Counted from the stretch's first letter, positions 1 through 9,327 are shown. The stretch is 64,000 nucleotides of DNA from Devosia aurantiaca (GCF_011058215.1 NZ_JAALFG010000001.1:1183001-1247000), one strand, 5' to 3'. The notes: generated from the letters alone by a model not told the origin. Translations and numbers: made by a program.

Positions 1-2023
1 CATAATTGGGATCGGTGATCGGCAACACGCCGGCCGCGTCGACCTCTTCGCGCGGCACCAGCTGGTTGAAGTTGGGCATGTTGTTGTAGTTGGCGATCAT
101 GATGCCTTTTACCGGGTCGATCGCCACGCCACCCCAGTCCGAACCGCCGTTATAGCCGGGGAACTGGATCCAAGGCGTGTCGACCGTCGGCGGCGTATAA
201 ACGCCATCATAGGTCGCCTGGCGGAACTGGATGCGGCACCAGAGCTGATCGAGCGGCGTCGTGCCCCACATGTCAGCTTCCGTCAGGTCCGGCTTAAGAA
301 GGTTCGGGAAATCGGTGACATAGGGCTGGGTCGGCGACAGCCGCTCCGGCTCGACGCCACCCGTCGGCGCCGGACGCTCTTCGATCGTCACCAGCGGTTC
401 GCCGGTTTCGCGATTGAGGATGTAAAACTGCGCCTGTTTTGACGGCATGATGATCGCCGGAACGGGACCGTCAGCGGTCGGAAAGTCCACCAGCGAGCCT
501 TGGCCACCAAGGTCATAATCCCAGACGTCGTAGTGGACCGTCTGGTAATGCCACGCCTCGAGACCCGTCTCGACATCCAGCGCCACGATCGCCGTGGAAT
601 AGGTGTTTTCCGCCTCGGAGCGATCGCCGCCCCAATAATCGACGGCCGAATTGCCCATCGGCAGGTAGACCATGCCCAGGTCGTCATCGCCCGACATGAT
701 GGTCCAAACGTTGGGCGTGCCTGGCGTGTAGATTTCGCCTTCCGGCGGCAGGCCGGTCTCGCCCGGACGACCCATGTCCCAGGCCCAGTTGAGGTCGCCG
801 GTAACAGCGCTGAACCCGCGGATCACGCCCGACGGTGCCTCGCGCGTCTGTCCGTCGCTGACCTGCGATCCGAGCACCAGCACGTCGCGCACCAGCGTCG
901 GCGGCGAGGTCGGCGCGTAAAAGCCGGGCGCCGTGTCGCCTATGCCGACCAGAAGATTGACGATGCCGCCCTCGCCAAAATCGGGGCAAAGCTGCCCGGT
1001 CTGCGTATCCAGCGCGATCATGCGAGCATCATGCGTGAGGTTGACGACGCGGGTCGCGCAAAGGCTGTCCGCCTCGGCGGTCGGGTCCTCGAAATAGACC
1101 AGCCCGCGGCAGGAAGCATTGTAGCCGATGGCGTCTACCGGCGTCTGCGGATCATAGGTCCAGAACTCAGCGCCCGTCGCCGCGTCGAGCGCCGAGATCT
1201 TGTTCAGCGCCGAGCAAAGGTAAAGCCGGTTGCCGACTTTGACGGGCGTGTTCTGATTGCCGAACGGCTCGCCGTTCTCCGGCAGGTCGCCCGTGCGGAA
1301 CTCCCAAATCTGTTCCAGCTCGCCCACATTGTCGGGCGTGATCTGCGTCAGCGGCGAATAGCGCAAGGCCTCATGCGTGCCGCCATAGGCAGGCCAATCG
1401 GCTCCCGTCTCAAGCGCCACATAGGTCGGCTGAGGTGGGGCAAGGGGAGCCGCCGCTTGCTCGAGCGTCGCTGGAGCAGCGGGCGCTTCCAACGCGGCGG
1501 CCGGTGCCTCGGGCGCAGGAGCCGCTGTCGTTAGCTCTTCAGCCGTCGTCTCGGTTTCCTGCGCCAAGGCAGTTTCGACACCGTGATTGGCAACGCTGAT
1601 CGCGCCCAGTGCGCCTGCAAGCGTCACCACGGCGGCGGCCATGCCCGTGCTCATCCGCCTCGTCGATCGACGCAGCGTCGGCAATGTCGTCAAGACCAGA
1701 ACCAGCACCACCGTCGGCGCCACGAGCCGCGGCACCTGCGCCCAGGGTTCGAAGCCACGTTCCCACAACGCCCAGATGACGGTCGCGACAAACGTGATGA
1801 GGTAAATCCAGACCGCATTCATCTCCCGTCGAAACAGGAAATATGCGGTGAGCAACAGGCCGATCCCAGCCGGCAGATAGTAGAATGAGCCACCCAGTGT
1901 GATCAGCCACAGTCCGCCAACAGCGATTGGCAGCCCGAACAACACCAGGATCACAGCCACCAGCATCGTCCACCAGAAACCAAAACCTCTGTGGTTCGCG
2001 TGCGACGAAAGCTGCTCGGCCAT
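1..2023 (-). CDS. gcd: Membrane-bound PQQ-dependent glucose dehydrogenase (C-terminus outside window)
   Basis: Oxidises aldoses such as glucose in the periplasm and passes electrons to ubiquinone, using PQQ. I see 674 codons in one open frame that runs off the left edge, so the C-terminus is missing. Residues about 10-140 form several hydrophobic segments, as in the membrane domain of Gcd. An Ala/Pro/Glu-rich linker follows (about 145-200), then the beta-propeller begins with the family-type WPAYGGT and RYSPLTQI motifs. The ATG at 2021-2023 has a strong AAGGAGG upstream. It is the last visible gene of the 1-8.1 kb operon, 148 bases after the binding-protein gene. Other membrane quinoprotein dehydrogenases share this fold, so glucose as substrate is likely but not proven. 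Confidence 0.88.
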   Translation of the reverse strand, partial: MAEQLSSHANHRGFGFWWTMLVAVILVLFGLPIAVGGLWLITLGGSFYYLPAGIGLLLTAYFLFRREMNAVWIYLITFVATVIWALWERGFEPWAQVPRLVAPTVVLVLVLTTLPTLRRSTRRMSTGMAAAVVTLAGALGAISVANHGVETALAQETETTAEELTTAAPAPEAPAAALEAPAAPATLEQAAAPLAPPQPTYVALETGADWPAYGGTHEALRYSPLTQITPDNVGELEQIWEFRTGDLPENGEPFGNQNTPVKVGNRLYLCSALNKISALDAATGAEFWTYDPQTPVDAIGYNASCRGLVYFEDPTAEADSLCATRVVNLTHDARMIALDTQTGQLCPDFGEGGIVNLLVGIGDTAPGFYAPTSPPTLVRDVLVLGSQVSDGQTREAPSGVIRGFSAVTGDLNWAWDMGRPGETGLPPEGEIYTPGTPNVWTIMSGDDDLGMVYLPMGNSAVDYWGGDRSEAENTYSTAIVALDVETGLEAWHYQTVHYDVWDYDLGGQGSLVDFPTADGPVPAIIMPSKQAQFYILNRETGEPLVTIEERPAPTGGVEPERLSPTQPYVTDFPNLLKPDLTEADMWGTTPLDQLWCRIQFRQATYDGVYTPPTVDTPWIQFPGYNGGSDWGGVAIDPVKGIMIANYNNMPNFNQLVPREEVDAAGVLPITDPNY

Positions 2024-2171
2024 TGAGTCCCTCCTTGGCGTGATGCTCTCCGAACGCCGCGAACCCGCCACAGTTCCAAAACTTGTGGCCGGTTAGCGTC
2101 GGTATGGATTGGTTAGGAGAGGTCGTGCCGAAATGGCTGGCGAGAAAAGCCCCGCCAGCCAGGATCAAGGG

Positions 2172-3233
2172 TCAGCGAACGTCGATGGTCTCGCCCTCGA
2201 ACTCGCCAAGCTCGTCGAGCGCCTTGGTCACAAAGCTCTGGTCGATGATGTCGTCCGGCGACACTTTGGTCACGTCTGCAAATTCCGGATTTTCATAGCT
2301 GAAATCCACCGTCTTGGTGACCTCGACAGGGCTGACGCAGCCGTTGACGCACCAGCGGGTCTGGACGAGGTCGCTGGTCAGTCGGATGTTTTCCGGCGTG
2401 ATGTCCGGACGGCCTTCAGTGATGGCGGCGATCCAGCGCTCTGGGTCGTTGGCCATGGCGCGCGATGCGTCGATCAGCGCCGTGGTAAAGCGCTGGATGG
2501 CCTCACCCTTGGTGTCGATCGTCGTGTCGAGTGCGGCCACGAAATTGGACAGGGCCGGCGCGCGCTCCGAGAAGTCATCCGGCTCGACGAGAACATGAAT
2601 GCCGGGCGGGTTGTTGATCGAAAGATACGTGCCGTAGGACACGGTCGTCGCGTCGATCCGGCCCGCGGCCAGCGCCTGGATGCGAACATCCGGCGCGCCG
2701 ATGGCCACGAAGTCCGGCGCATCGGTTGCAACACCATAGCTGCGCAGCACGGCTTCGGTGAGCGTGTGGTCGAGGCTGCCATTATCGGCGATGGCATGGG
2801 AGCGGCCGGCGAGGTCTTCGACCGTTTCGATGTCCGATTTCGTGGCGATCAGAAAGGCGGCGCCGCGGCCGGTCGCAACGAAACCACGGATCGGCAGGTC
2901 GTTCTCGGCACGCAGGCGTAATGCTGTGTCGATGCCGATATCGGCAATGTCGACAGCCCCGGCATTGAGTGCTGCTACCGCCTGCGGCGTGCCGTCGAGC
3001 GGCACGATGGTGACCTTGACCCCATGCTTTTCATAAAAGCCAAACTGCTCGGCCAGCTGGAAGATCGAACCCGTAGTCAGGTTGAATTGCGTGTCCGCCA
3101 CGCCCAGCGCAAGCTTGAGCTCGAGCATGTCGGCCGGCTGCGCCATCGCCGTTCCGGCAGCCAAAAGGCTGAGAACCGCGGCTGCTGCTACGCGCGCTCC
3201 GTTGCGCATCTTGTTATTGGTCGTCACATGCAT
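2172..3233 (-). CDS. ABC transporter substrate-binding protein, NitT/TauT (NMT1/SsuA-like) type
   Basis: Periplasmic binding protein of an importer of the nitrate/sulfonate/taurine/pyrimidine-precursor class. The 353-residue product starts with a signal peptide (Arg-containing start, hydrophobic core 15-29, AMA-Q cleavage near residue 31). The segment around residues 60-105 (FGFYEKHGVKVTIVPLDG, then AGAVDIADIG) is typical of the family. The ATG at 3231-3233 follows a GGAG at good spacing. The ATPase and permease of the same class lie further upstream in the operon, separated from this gene by DUF1501 and DUF1800. The ligand cannot be read from the sequence. Confidence 0.85.
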   Translation of the reverse strand: MHVTTNNKMRNGARVAAAAVLSLLAAGTAMAQPADMLELKLALGVADTQFNLTTGSIFQLAEQFGFYEKHGVKVTIVPLDGTPQAVAALNAGAVDIADIGIDTALRLRAENDLPIRGFVATGRGAAFLIATKSDIETVEDLAGRSHAIADNGSLDHTLTEAVLRSYGVATDAPDFVAIGAPDVRIQALAAGRIDATTVSYGTYLSINNPPGIHVLVEPDDFSERAPALSNFVAALDTTIDTKGEAIQRFTTALIDASRAMANDPERWIAAITEGRPDITPENIRLTSDLVQTRWCVNGCVSPVEVTKTVDFSYENPEFADVTKVSPDDIIDQSFVTKALDELGEFEGETIDVR

Positions 3234-3279
3234 TGCAAAACTCCTGCGGCCCTCGCCGCGCTAAGAAACGGCAAGGCGC

Positions 3280-4527
3280 CTAGGCAGCCCGGCCGAAGAT
3301 CGGAAGCGGTTGAAAATCGTTGCGCAGGATGGCCGAGGTCTCCCGGTGCCCCATCCAGCCCTCGATCAGCGTCGAATAAATGCGCCGGTAATCGGTGGTG
3401 AATTTGAGGTTGCCCTCGTCGAGATCGGTGAGGCTCGGTGGCGCACCATACTGGCCACCGGCCACCGACTTGCCAATGATAAAGGCCGGCCCCGCCGTAC
3501 CGTGGTCGGTGCCGAGGCTGGTATTTTCCGCCACCCGGCGGCCGAATTCGCTGAACACCATGACGACCACGTCGTCGCCCCGGCCCAGCCGCTCCATGTC
3601 GCTCACGAAGGCGGAGATATGGTCCGATGTATAGGACCACAGCCGCGCATGAAGATCGCCCTGATAGACATGCGTATCGAAGGCATTATTGCGATAGGGG
3701 ACGTAGTAGACCTTGGTCGGGAAATTGGCAGCGATCAGCGCCGCCACCCGTTCGAGCCCAAAGGGCGCAAGGCCATAGTCGATCGGCGTCGAATAGGCAT
3801 TCCAGGCGTCGCGAACCAGGTGCTCGGACCTGTTGGCGCTCGAAAGGATGTCGAACAGGAAATCCTGCGACGGGTTGGCGCTGCCATTGCCGCGGGCATC
3901 CACGGCGGCGATCGCCTCCTGCTGCTCATGAAACATGTGGCGGGTGAAATTGTCCGGATCGTTGAAGACCAGCGGCACATGGTTCATCGCCCGCACGGCG
4001 AGCGATTGGCTGTCGTCGATATTGACCAAGAAATTGGTGGTATGCCCTAGCGGGTCGATGGCATCGGCCATGCGCCCCAGCCAGCCATAGGCCTCGCCGC
4101 TATTGGGCGCGCCGGTCTGCCAGAAGGCCATCGAGGAAAAATGCGAAAACGAAGGCTGGTCATAGCCGACGCCATGCACCACTCCCATCATCCCATCCTT
4201 GTAGAGCCGCTCGAAGCCGCCCATGGTCTTCTGGAAACCGAAGTGATCGTCGATCCGCAGCAGCTTGTCCTTGCGCAGTCCCAGATTCGGTCGCGCCTTG
4301 TAGTAGGCGTCGTCGCCATAGGGCACGACCGTATTCAGTCCATCATTGCCGCCCGAAAGCTCTACGATGACAAGGATCCGCTCGTTCTTGTCGGCCTGCG
4401 CATCGGCGACCTTAGACCACACCGGCGACGTCGCGACGCCTCCGGCGCCTTCCAGCACCATCGAGCCGAAACCCGCCTCGATCAGCTGTTCCCGCTCTCC
4501 GCTCGATAGCTTTGGTGTCTTGGCCAT
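3280..4527 (-). CDS. DUF1501 domain protein (alkaline-phosphatase-like superfamily)
   Basis: A 415-residue DUF1501 protein. The family has an alkaline-phosphatase/sulfatase-like fold and no settled function. Visible family motifs are ELSGGNDG at 56-63, FDTH at 283-286, FSEFGR at 325-330 and GTDHG at 339-343, which supply the Asp/His residues expected to hold metal in this fold. Most family members begin with a twin-arginine signal; this one begins MAKTPKLSSGE with no RR motif and no hydrophobic core, so it may stay in the cytoplasm or leave with a partner. It lies 18 bases after DUF1800, its usual partner, and 46 bases before the importer's binding protein. The family call is firm; the role is unknown. 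Confidence 0.85.
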   Translation of the reverse strand: MAKTPKLSSGEREQLIEAGFGSMVLEGAGGVATSPVWSKVADAQADKNERILVIVELSGGNDGLNTVVPYGDDAYYKARPNLGLRKDKLLRIDDHFGFQKTMGGFERLYKDGMMGVVHGVGYDQPSFSHFSSMAFWQTGAPNSGEAYGWLGRMADAIDPLGHTTNFLVNIDDSQSLAVRAMNHVPLVFNDPDNFTRHMFHEQQEAIAAVDARGNGSANPSQDFLFDILSSANRSEHLVRDAWNAYSTPIDYGLAPFGLERVAALIAANFPTKVYYVPYRNNAFDTHVYQGDLHARLWSYTSDHISAFVSDMERLGRGDDVVVMVFSEFGRRVAENTSLGTDHGTAGPAFIIGKSVAGGQYGAPPSLTDLDEGNLKFTTDYRRIYSTLIEGWMGHRETSAILRNDFQPLPIFGRAA

Positions 4528-4545
4528 TCGTGTTCCTCCGGAGCG

Positions 4546-6279
4546 TCAGGCGAGCTGAAACTGGGGTGAGCTCATGATCAGATGCGCCACCAGGCGCAGC
4601 GGGTGCTCGAGATAGGTCTGCGCTTGGGCGAGATCGGCCGTGCCCAGTTCGGCGGTGAGCGTTTCGATCAGCGCAGCGTGGGCCGGGGGCGTCAGCGGCA
4701 CGCGCAGCAATTGCCGGATCAGCGCATCGACGGCCTCGGCGGCGTCGGTCGCGCCGGCATCGGTGACGATGTCGGTCAGCGAGAATTGCGCCGCCATTCG
4801 GGGCAGGGGCCTAAGTTTCCGCAGCGCTTCGGAATAGCCCATGAGGCTCGCATAGCGCGTGTTGAACGCTTCCTGCATGCCGGCGACCTTGCTTGGCGCC
4901 GCGCCCTCTTCCATTGTTGCCGCAGTGATCTCCATGCCCGCGATGATGTTGCGGTTGACCCGCCGCACCTCGCCGCCCGGATTATGGTTGGGATCGCGAA
5001 ACTCGATGATGTTGGGGAACATCACTTCGCGCGCAAAATTGGCCCGCTCGAACAAAAGCCCCGGCGTGATCCAAGCCCGGCCCTCGCTCCATCCCGCCAC
5101 CGTAGGCGGATAAAGCAATACCTGTCCCAACGTCTTGCTCACCGTATAGGGGTCGGGGATCCCCGGCAGCGCGATCAGCCCAAGCTTGCGATAGGTCGAT
5201 ACCAGAAGCTCGGTCGGCGACTTGATATGCGTCGCGACCGACGCCTCGCAATAAAAGTCCTCGGAAAGAAAGATCGTGCGAAGAAAGGGCGCGATCTCAT
5301 AGCCATTGTCGCGCAGGAGACTGCCCAGCTTCTCGGCAAACTCGGGCGAAATCTCTTCGCGCACGAAGAAGCGGTAGATTTTCGAGGCGATGTAGATCGC
5401 CGTCTGCCGCTGCTCGAGAATGATGCGCAAGATGTCTTCGCCGGCAAAATTGCCTTCCCGGCCCAGGAAGAGTTTCGTGCCCGCGTCATGCTTTTCCGGA
5501 TCGATGACGAATTGGAGGTCGTCATTGCCCCAACCGGTGAAGGCCCTTGCCGCCGCCTCGCGGATGTCGTCCTCGGAATAGTTGCCGACGCCCATGGTGA
5601 AGAGTTCCATGACCTCGCGGCCGAAATTCTCGTTGGGCGCGCCTTTGACATTCTGCGCCGCATCGAGAAACACCAGCATGGCCGGGTCCTTTGCGACTGC
5701 GATAAGGAGATCGCCGAAATTGCCGGTTGCGCCTCTGCGCAGCGTTTCGAGCTGCAGTTGGATCTTGCGATAATCGCGCAGCTTTTCTTCGCTGGTGGCA
5801 AAATGCCCATGCCAGAACAGCGTCATCTTTTCTTCGAGCGGCCGATTGGTGGTGACCATCCGGTCCAGCCACCAGAAAGCCAGGCGCCGCGTTTCCAGCA
5901 CCGTGGCGCGAAGCCAGTAGAAAAAACGATTGGTCACTGGCTGCAGCGGCCGGTCGCCGCCGGGCTTCACCGCAACGCCCATCGCCATGCCCGCTTGCTC
6001 GGCCAGTTCGGTTGCCGCCGGCCGGCTCACCGGAAAGTCCTTGAACGACGGCTCCCAGAAACCGGACTCTTCGAAAGCCGGCAGATGCGCATTGTCCACC
6101 GCCGCATAATCGACCAGCGAGGCCACCGCCGCTTCTGGAGACATCCGCGCCAGCCGCTCTATCTCGGCGGGAGTACCACCAAAACCGGCGCGTTCCAGCA
6201 GGTGCGCCGCGCGCTCATAGCCCCAGTCGGCGGCGCTGATCGGCGAGAGATTTTCGAGTGCGGCATATCCGGTCAGCAC
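4546..6279 (-). CDS. DUF1800 domain protein
   Basis: A 577-residue DUF1800 protein, a mainly helical family almost always found next to DUF1501. Recognisable segments are FWHGHFATSEEKLRD near residue 155, NENFGREVMELFTMGVG near 215, and PPTVAGWSEGRAWI near 395. The start is GTG at 6277-6279 behind an AAGGGGA ribosome site. No signal peptide is visible at this start, which is unusual because many relatives are exported. It sits between the ATPase gene (86 bases upstream) and DUF1501, on the same strand, so it is probably co-transcribed with the importer. Biochemical function is unknown. Confidence 0.85.
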   Translation of the reverse strand: MLTGYAALENLSPISAADWGYERAAHLLERAGFGGTPAEIERLARMSPEAAVASLVDYAAVDNAHLPAFEESGFWEPSFKDFPVSRPAATELAEQAGMAMGVAVKPGGDRPLQPVTNRFFYWLRATVLETRRLAFWWLDRMVTTNRPLEEKMTLFWHGHFATSEEKLRDYRKIQLQLETLRRGATGNFGDLLIAVAKDPAMLVFLDAAQNVKGAPNENFGREVMELFTMGVGNYSEDDIREAAARAFTGWGNDDLQFVIDPEKHDAGTKLFLGREGNFAGEDILRIILEQRQTAIYIASKIYRFFVREEISPEFAEKLGSLLRDNGYEIAPFLRTIFLSEDFYCEASVATHIKSPTELLVSTYRKLGLIALPGIPDPYTVSKTLGQVLLYPPTVAGWSEGRAWITPGLLFERANFAREVMFPNIIEFRDPNHNPGGEVRRVNRNIIAGMEITAATMEEGAAPSKVAGMQEAFNTRYASLMGYSEALRKLRPLPRMAAQFSLTDIVTDAGATDAAEAVDALIRQLLRVPLTPPAHAALIETLTAELGTADLAQAQTYLEHPLRLVAHLIMSSPQFQLA

Positions 6280-6365
6280 CGGCTTTCCCCTTGTTGCTCG
6301 GCTGACATGTTAGGGGAGGGGAGCGCAAGCGACAGCGCCGAAGCCGGGCTAACGCCCTATCAATG

Positions 6366-7208
6366 CTATAGGAAAGACCTATGGAACGTGGCTGTCGACC
6401 AATCCACATTGCCAAAGGCGCCGGCCAATTCCTCAAGCTCCGCACCATCCCGAACCATGTCGTGGATACGGTCCCAAAGGTGCTCGCGCATGGAAACGAA
6501 AGCAGGCGACGTTCGCGGATCTTGCTGCCAGCGCGGTTCCGGGAACGAGACATCGACGATCTCGTCGATCCGACCAGGCCGTGGCCGCAACAGCACCACC
6601 CGCTGCGACAAGAGGATCGCCTCGTCGATATCATGCGTCACGAAGACTACGGCGATGCCGCGCCGCGACCACAGCTGCAGCAATTCCTTGCGCAGCACTT
6701 CGCGCGTCATCGCATCGAGCGCCGCAAACGGCTCGTCCATCAACAACACCTTGGGCTCAACCGCCAGCGCCCGCGCCAGCCCGACGCGCTGCTGCATGCC
6801 GCCCGAGAGCTCATGCGGAAACGCCTCGGCGAATTCCCGCAGCCCGACCGCGCCTAGCAAGGCCCGCGCCCGCGCCGGTCGCTCGCTCCCCGGCAACCCC
6901 TTGAGCTGCAGCACGAACTCGATATTGCCCGCCACCGTCAGCCACGGCAAAAGCCGCGCTGATTGGAACACCATGGCAAGGTCCGGCCCCGGCTGAGGCG
7001 CCGCACCCATCACGTGCACCTCGCCCTCGTCAGGCGCGATCAGCCCATTGATGATGCGCAGCAACGTCGTCTTGCCACAGCCGCTCGGTCCCACAAGGCT
7101 GACGAATTCGCCCGGCCGCACATCGAAGGAAATATCCTCGAGCGCCCTGACCTCGCCGTCCTTGAACGACTTGCCCACGTGCCGCAGCGAAATAATTGGC
7201 GCGCTCAT
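6366..7208 (-). CDS. ABC transporter ATP-binding protein, NitT/TauT type
   Basis: Energises the importer whose permease abuts it. The 280-residue protein has Walker A GPSGCGKT at 40-47, the FQSARLLPW Q-loop near 81 that marks the NitT/TauT/SsuB class, the signature LSGGMQQ at 134-140, and Walker B VLLMDEP at 154-160 followed by a D-loop. A His switch occurs in VTHDIDE. The ATG directly follows the permease stop codon with no gap, which indicates translational coupling. The C-terminal extension after about residue 215 is a little longer than the minimal domain. Confidence 0.92.
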   Translation of the reverse strand: MSAPIISLRHVGKSFKDGEVRALEDISFDVRPGEFVSLVGPSGCGKTTLLRIINGLIAPDEGEVHVMGAAPQPGPDLAMVFQSARLLPWLTVAGNIEFVLQLKGLPGSERPARARALLGAVGLREFAEAFPHELSGGMQQRVGLARALAVEPKVLLMDEPFAALDAMTREVLRKELLQLWSRRGIAVVFVTHDIDEAILLSQRVVLLRPRPGRIDEIVDVSFPEPRWQQDPRTSPAFVSMREHLWDRIHDMVRDGAELEELAGAFGNVDWSTATFHRSFL

Positions 7209-8084
7209 CTAGCGCCCATCTGCCAGGCTTACGCGCCAGCGCCCGATCCGCCGTTCCGCCAGCCGCAGCATGGCCGTGATCAGCGTTCCGAGCGCCATCA
7301 AGACGATCACCACCGCAAAATAGCGGTCCATCTGGAACCGATTGCCCGCCGCCGCCAAAAGCCCGCCAAGACCGGATTGCGCCATGGTAAGCTCCGCAAT
7401 CACCGTTCCGACCGTACAGATCGCCGCCCCGATCCGCAGCCCGCTGAGGATCGACGGCAGTGCATCGGGCACCATGACCCTCCAGAACAGCGTCGCCCGT
7501 TTAGCCCCGAAAGCCCGCGCCATCTCGACCAGCTCCTTGTTGGCATTAGCAATGCCGGCGGTGGTGTTGATGAGGATGGGGAAAAACGCCGCGTTCCACA
7601 CCACCACCACCTTGGCCTCGGTATAAAGCCCGAACCAGACGATGATCAGCGGAATAAAGGCTGCGCCCGGTGTCGAATTCATCGCGTTGACAAAGGGGTC
7701 GAGCACCCGTCCCAGCACGCGAAAGCCACCCAGCAGCACGCCCAGGAAAATGCCGGTCGACGCCGAGAGGAGAAATCCCAGGCTGATCACCGTCAGCGAC
7801 TCGCCCAGGCCTTTCAGCATCGTGCCGTCCGACCACATGAGGACGCTTTCGGCGACGATGTCATTGGGATTGGGCATGACCAAATTGCCGCCCACGGCAT
7901 TGAGCGCATACATCCCGGCAAGCAGCAGCAGTGCCAGAATGATCTGCACGCCGAACACGGCGCCGTTTTCCAGCCTGCGGCGCCGCGCAGTGTTACCTTT
8001 GCGCGCAAACATTGGCACCGCGACAGGCGCGATCGCTGGCGGCCGGTGGCGCACGATGGGCTGCTCCGTCCGCTCTTCGATCAT
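7209..8084 (-). CDS. ABC transporter permease, NitT/TauT type
   Basis: Inner-membrane channel of the importer, 291 residues from the ATG at 8082-8084. An upstream in-frame start at 8141 would add 19 residues, but the shorter form fits the family better and has an AAAGAG-like site upstream. Five to six hydrophobic segments are visible. The cytoplasmic loop with the family EAA-type motif (VEMARAFGAKRATLFWRVMV) lies near residues 185-205. It is the first gene of the operon and is divergent from the LysR gene, so its promoter should lie in 8085-8289. Confidence 0.9.
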   Translation of the reverse strand: MIEERTEQPIVRHRPPAIAPVAVPMFARKGNTARRRRLENGAVFGVQIILALLLLAGMYALNAVGGNLVMPNPNDIVAESVLMWSDGTMLKGLGESLTVISLGFLLSASTGIFLGVLLGGFRVLGRVLDPFVNAMNSTPGAAFIPLIIVWFGLYTEAKVVVVWNAAFFPILINTTAGIANANKELVEMARAFGAKRATLFWRVMVPDALPSILSGLRIGAAICTVGTVIAELTMAQSGLGGLLAAAGNRFQMDRYFAVVIVLMALGTLITAMLRLAERRIGRWRVSLADGR

Positions 8085-8152
8085 AAAGGCAACTCTTTCA
8101 TCACGGCCGGCAATGCTGCCCCAAGCGGGAAATCCACACAAGCGCGTCGGAG

Positions 8153-8169
8153 CCTATCGGTGCCATAGG
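8153..8169. promoter_or_regulatory. Candidate LysR-type operator (CCTAT-N7-ATAGG)
   Basis: A perfect 5-base inverted repeat, CCTAT and ATAGG, separated by seven bases. It fits the T-N11-A rule for LysR-type boxes. It lies in the 205-base divergent gap between the importer operon and the LysR gene, where autoregulation and target control would be expected. The position and symmetry are seen; binding is inferred. Confidence 0.4.
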
Positions 8170-8289
8170 CAAATCCGCTTGGCGTCCCAACTTTCCGGCC
8201 GTGGGCGATAAAGGCTTTAACTCAGCCAGCTTTGCCTTAAACTGGAAAACCAGCAAAAAGAACGCCGCTCAAGCGGTCGGAGGATGGTC

Positions 8290-9327
8290 ATGGCAATGGA
8301 CGGCAAACCACGCGAAGGACGATCCTTGTCGCGCGTGCAGCCCAAGGCCAGCGATCTCACCCTCCATCAGCTGCGCATCTTCTGGGCCGTCGCTCATTCC
8401 GAAACCCTCACCAAGGCAGCCAAGCAACTCGGCCTTGCCCAGCCTTCGCTGTCCCAGCAATTGGGCAAGCTCGAAGCCAATATCGGCACGCTGCTTTTCC
8501 ATCGTCGCTCAAACGAAATGGAGCTGACCGAAGCAGGCCAGTTCCTGCTGCCCAAGGTCGAGCAGGTGTTGCGCCTGATAAGCGATCTTGAAGATGGCCT
8601 CGCCCAGTTCAGCGGCGGCGAGCGGCTGACCCTGCGCATTGCCGGCATCAATTCGGTGCTGCGCGTCCTCGTACCACCGGCGCTGAGGCATATGCAGGAG
8701 TACTATCCGGGTCTCGATTTCGACCTCCAGGAAAGTTCGCCCGCCGAAATCCTCGACATGCTTTATAGCCGCCGCGTCAATGTCGGCCTCCTCGCCACCA
8801 ATTCGGTCGCCCAGGCCAGCGTCGGTTTCGTCCAGGTGCCATTGGTCGAGGACCCCCATGTCCTCGTCGTGCCGGAAAGCCTTGTCCTCGACGGCGTGAC
8901 CGATCCGGAACGCGAGCTTCCGCCCGACCAATGGACCATGCTTAACCGCTCGATCCAGTTCATCTTCGGCAGCCAGCAGGCCCAGCGCGTCGCCGAATGG
9001 TACGACAAGCTCCTGCCGCAGCACCACGTCGTCGCCAAGTGCCGCAGCTTCGACACTGCCATCGGCCTTGTCGGGGCAGGGGCCGGCGTCTGCCTTGCGC
9101 CCGGCCTCACCACGGTGCAGCAAAACCTTACCGCCACCAATCTGCGCCTTTATCGCGTCCAGGCGCCGCCCCGCCGCATCGTCGCTCTGGTCCCCTCACA
9201 ATATCGGCGCACCGAACCATACAAGGGCCTGATCGAAACTCTGCAGAGCGTTGCCGCCCGACACGCCATTCCCGGCCTCCTCGAAACCCCGCCCTTCCTC
9301 TCCATTGACGCGCCAAGCGACCTCTGA
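8290..9327 (+). CDS. LysR-family transcriptional regulator
   Basis: A DNA-binding regulator of 345 residues. The winged helix-turn-helix is clear near residues 22-80 (LTLHQLRIFWAVA, LTKAAKQLGLAQPSLSQQL). The effector domain follows and contains a conserved GAGAGVCLAPG segment near residue 265. Three ATGs occur within 12 bases; GGAGG at 8279-8283 gives correct spacing for the one at 8290, whereas the ATG at 8284 would have none. It is divergent from the importer/DUF1501/DUF1800/gcd operon and is the natural candidate for controlling it. The inducer is unknown. Confidence 0.88.
   Translation: MAMDGKPREGRSLSRVQPKASDLTLHQLRIFWAVAHSETLTKAAKQLGLAQPSLSQQLGKLEANIGTLLFHRRSNEMELTEAGQFLLPKVEQVLRLISDLEDGLAQFSGGERLTLRIAGINSVLRVLVPPALRHMQEYYPGLDFDLQESSPAEILDMLYSRRVNVGLLATNSVAQASVGFVQVPLVEDPHVLVVPESLVLDGVTDPERELPPDQWTMLNRSIQFIFGSQQAQRVAEWYDKLLPQHHVVAKCRSFDTAIGLVGAGAGVCLAPGLTTVQQNLTATNLRLYRVQAPPRRIVALVPSQYRRTEPYKGLIETLQSVAARHAIPGLLETPPFLSIDAPSDL

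Noticed and set aside
4582..6996. An 804-codon open frame on the plus strand, opposite DUF1800 and the ABC ATPase
   Set aside because: It is the mirror of clear genes in a high-GC genome, has no family features, and is rich in Arg, His and Gly as expected for a shadow frame.
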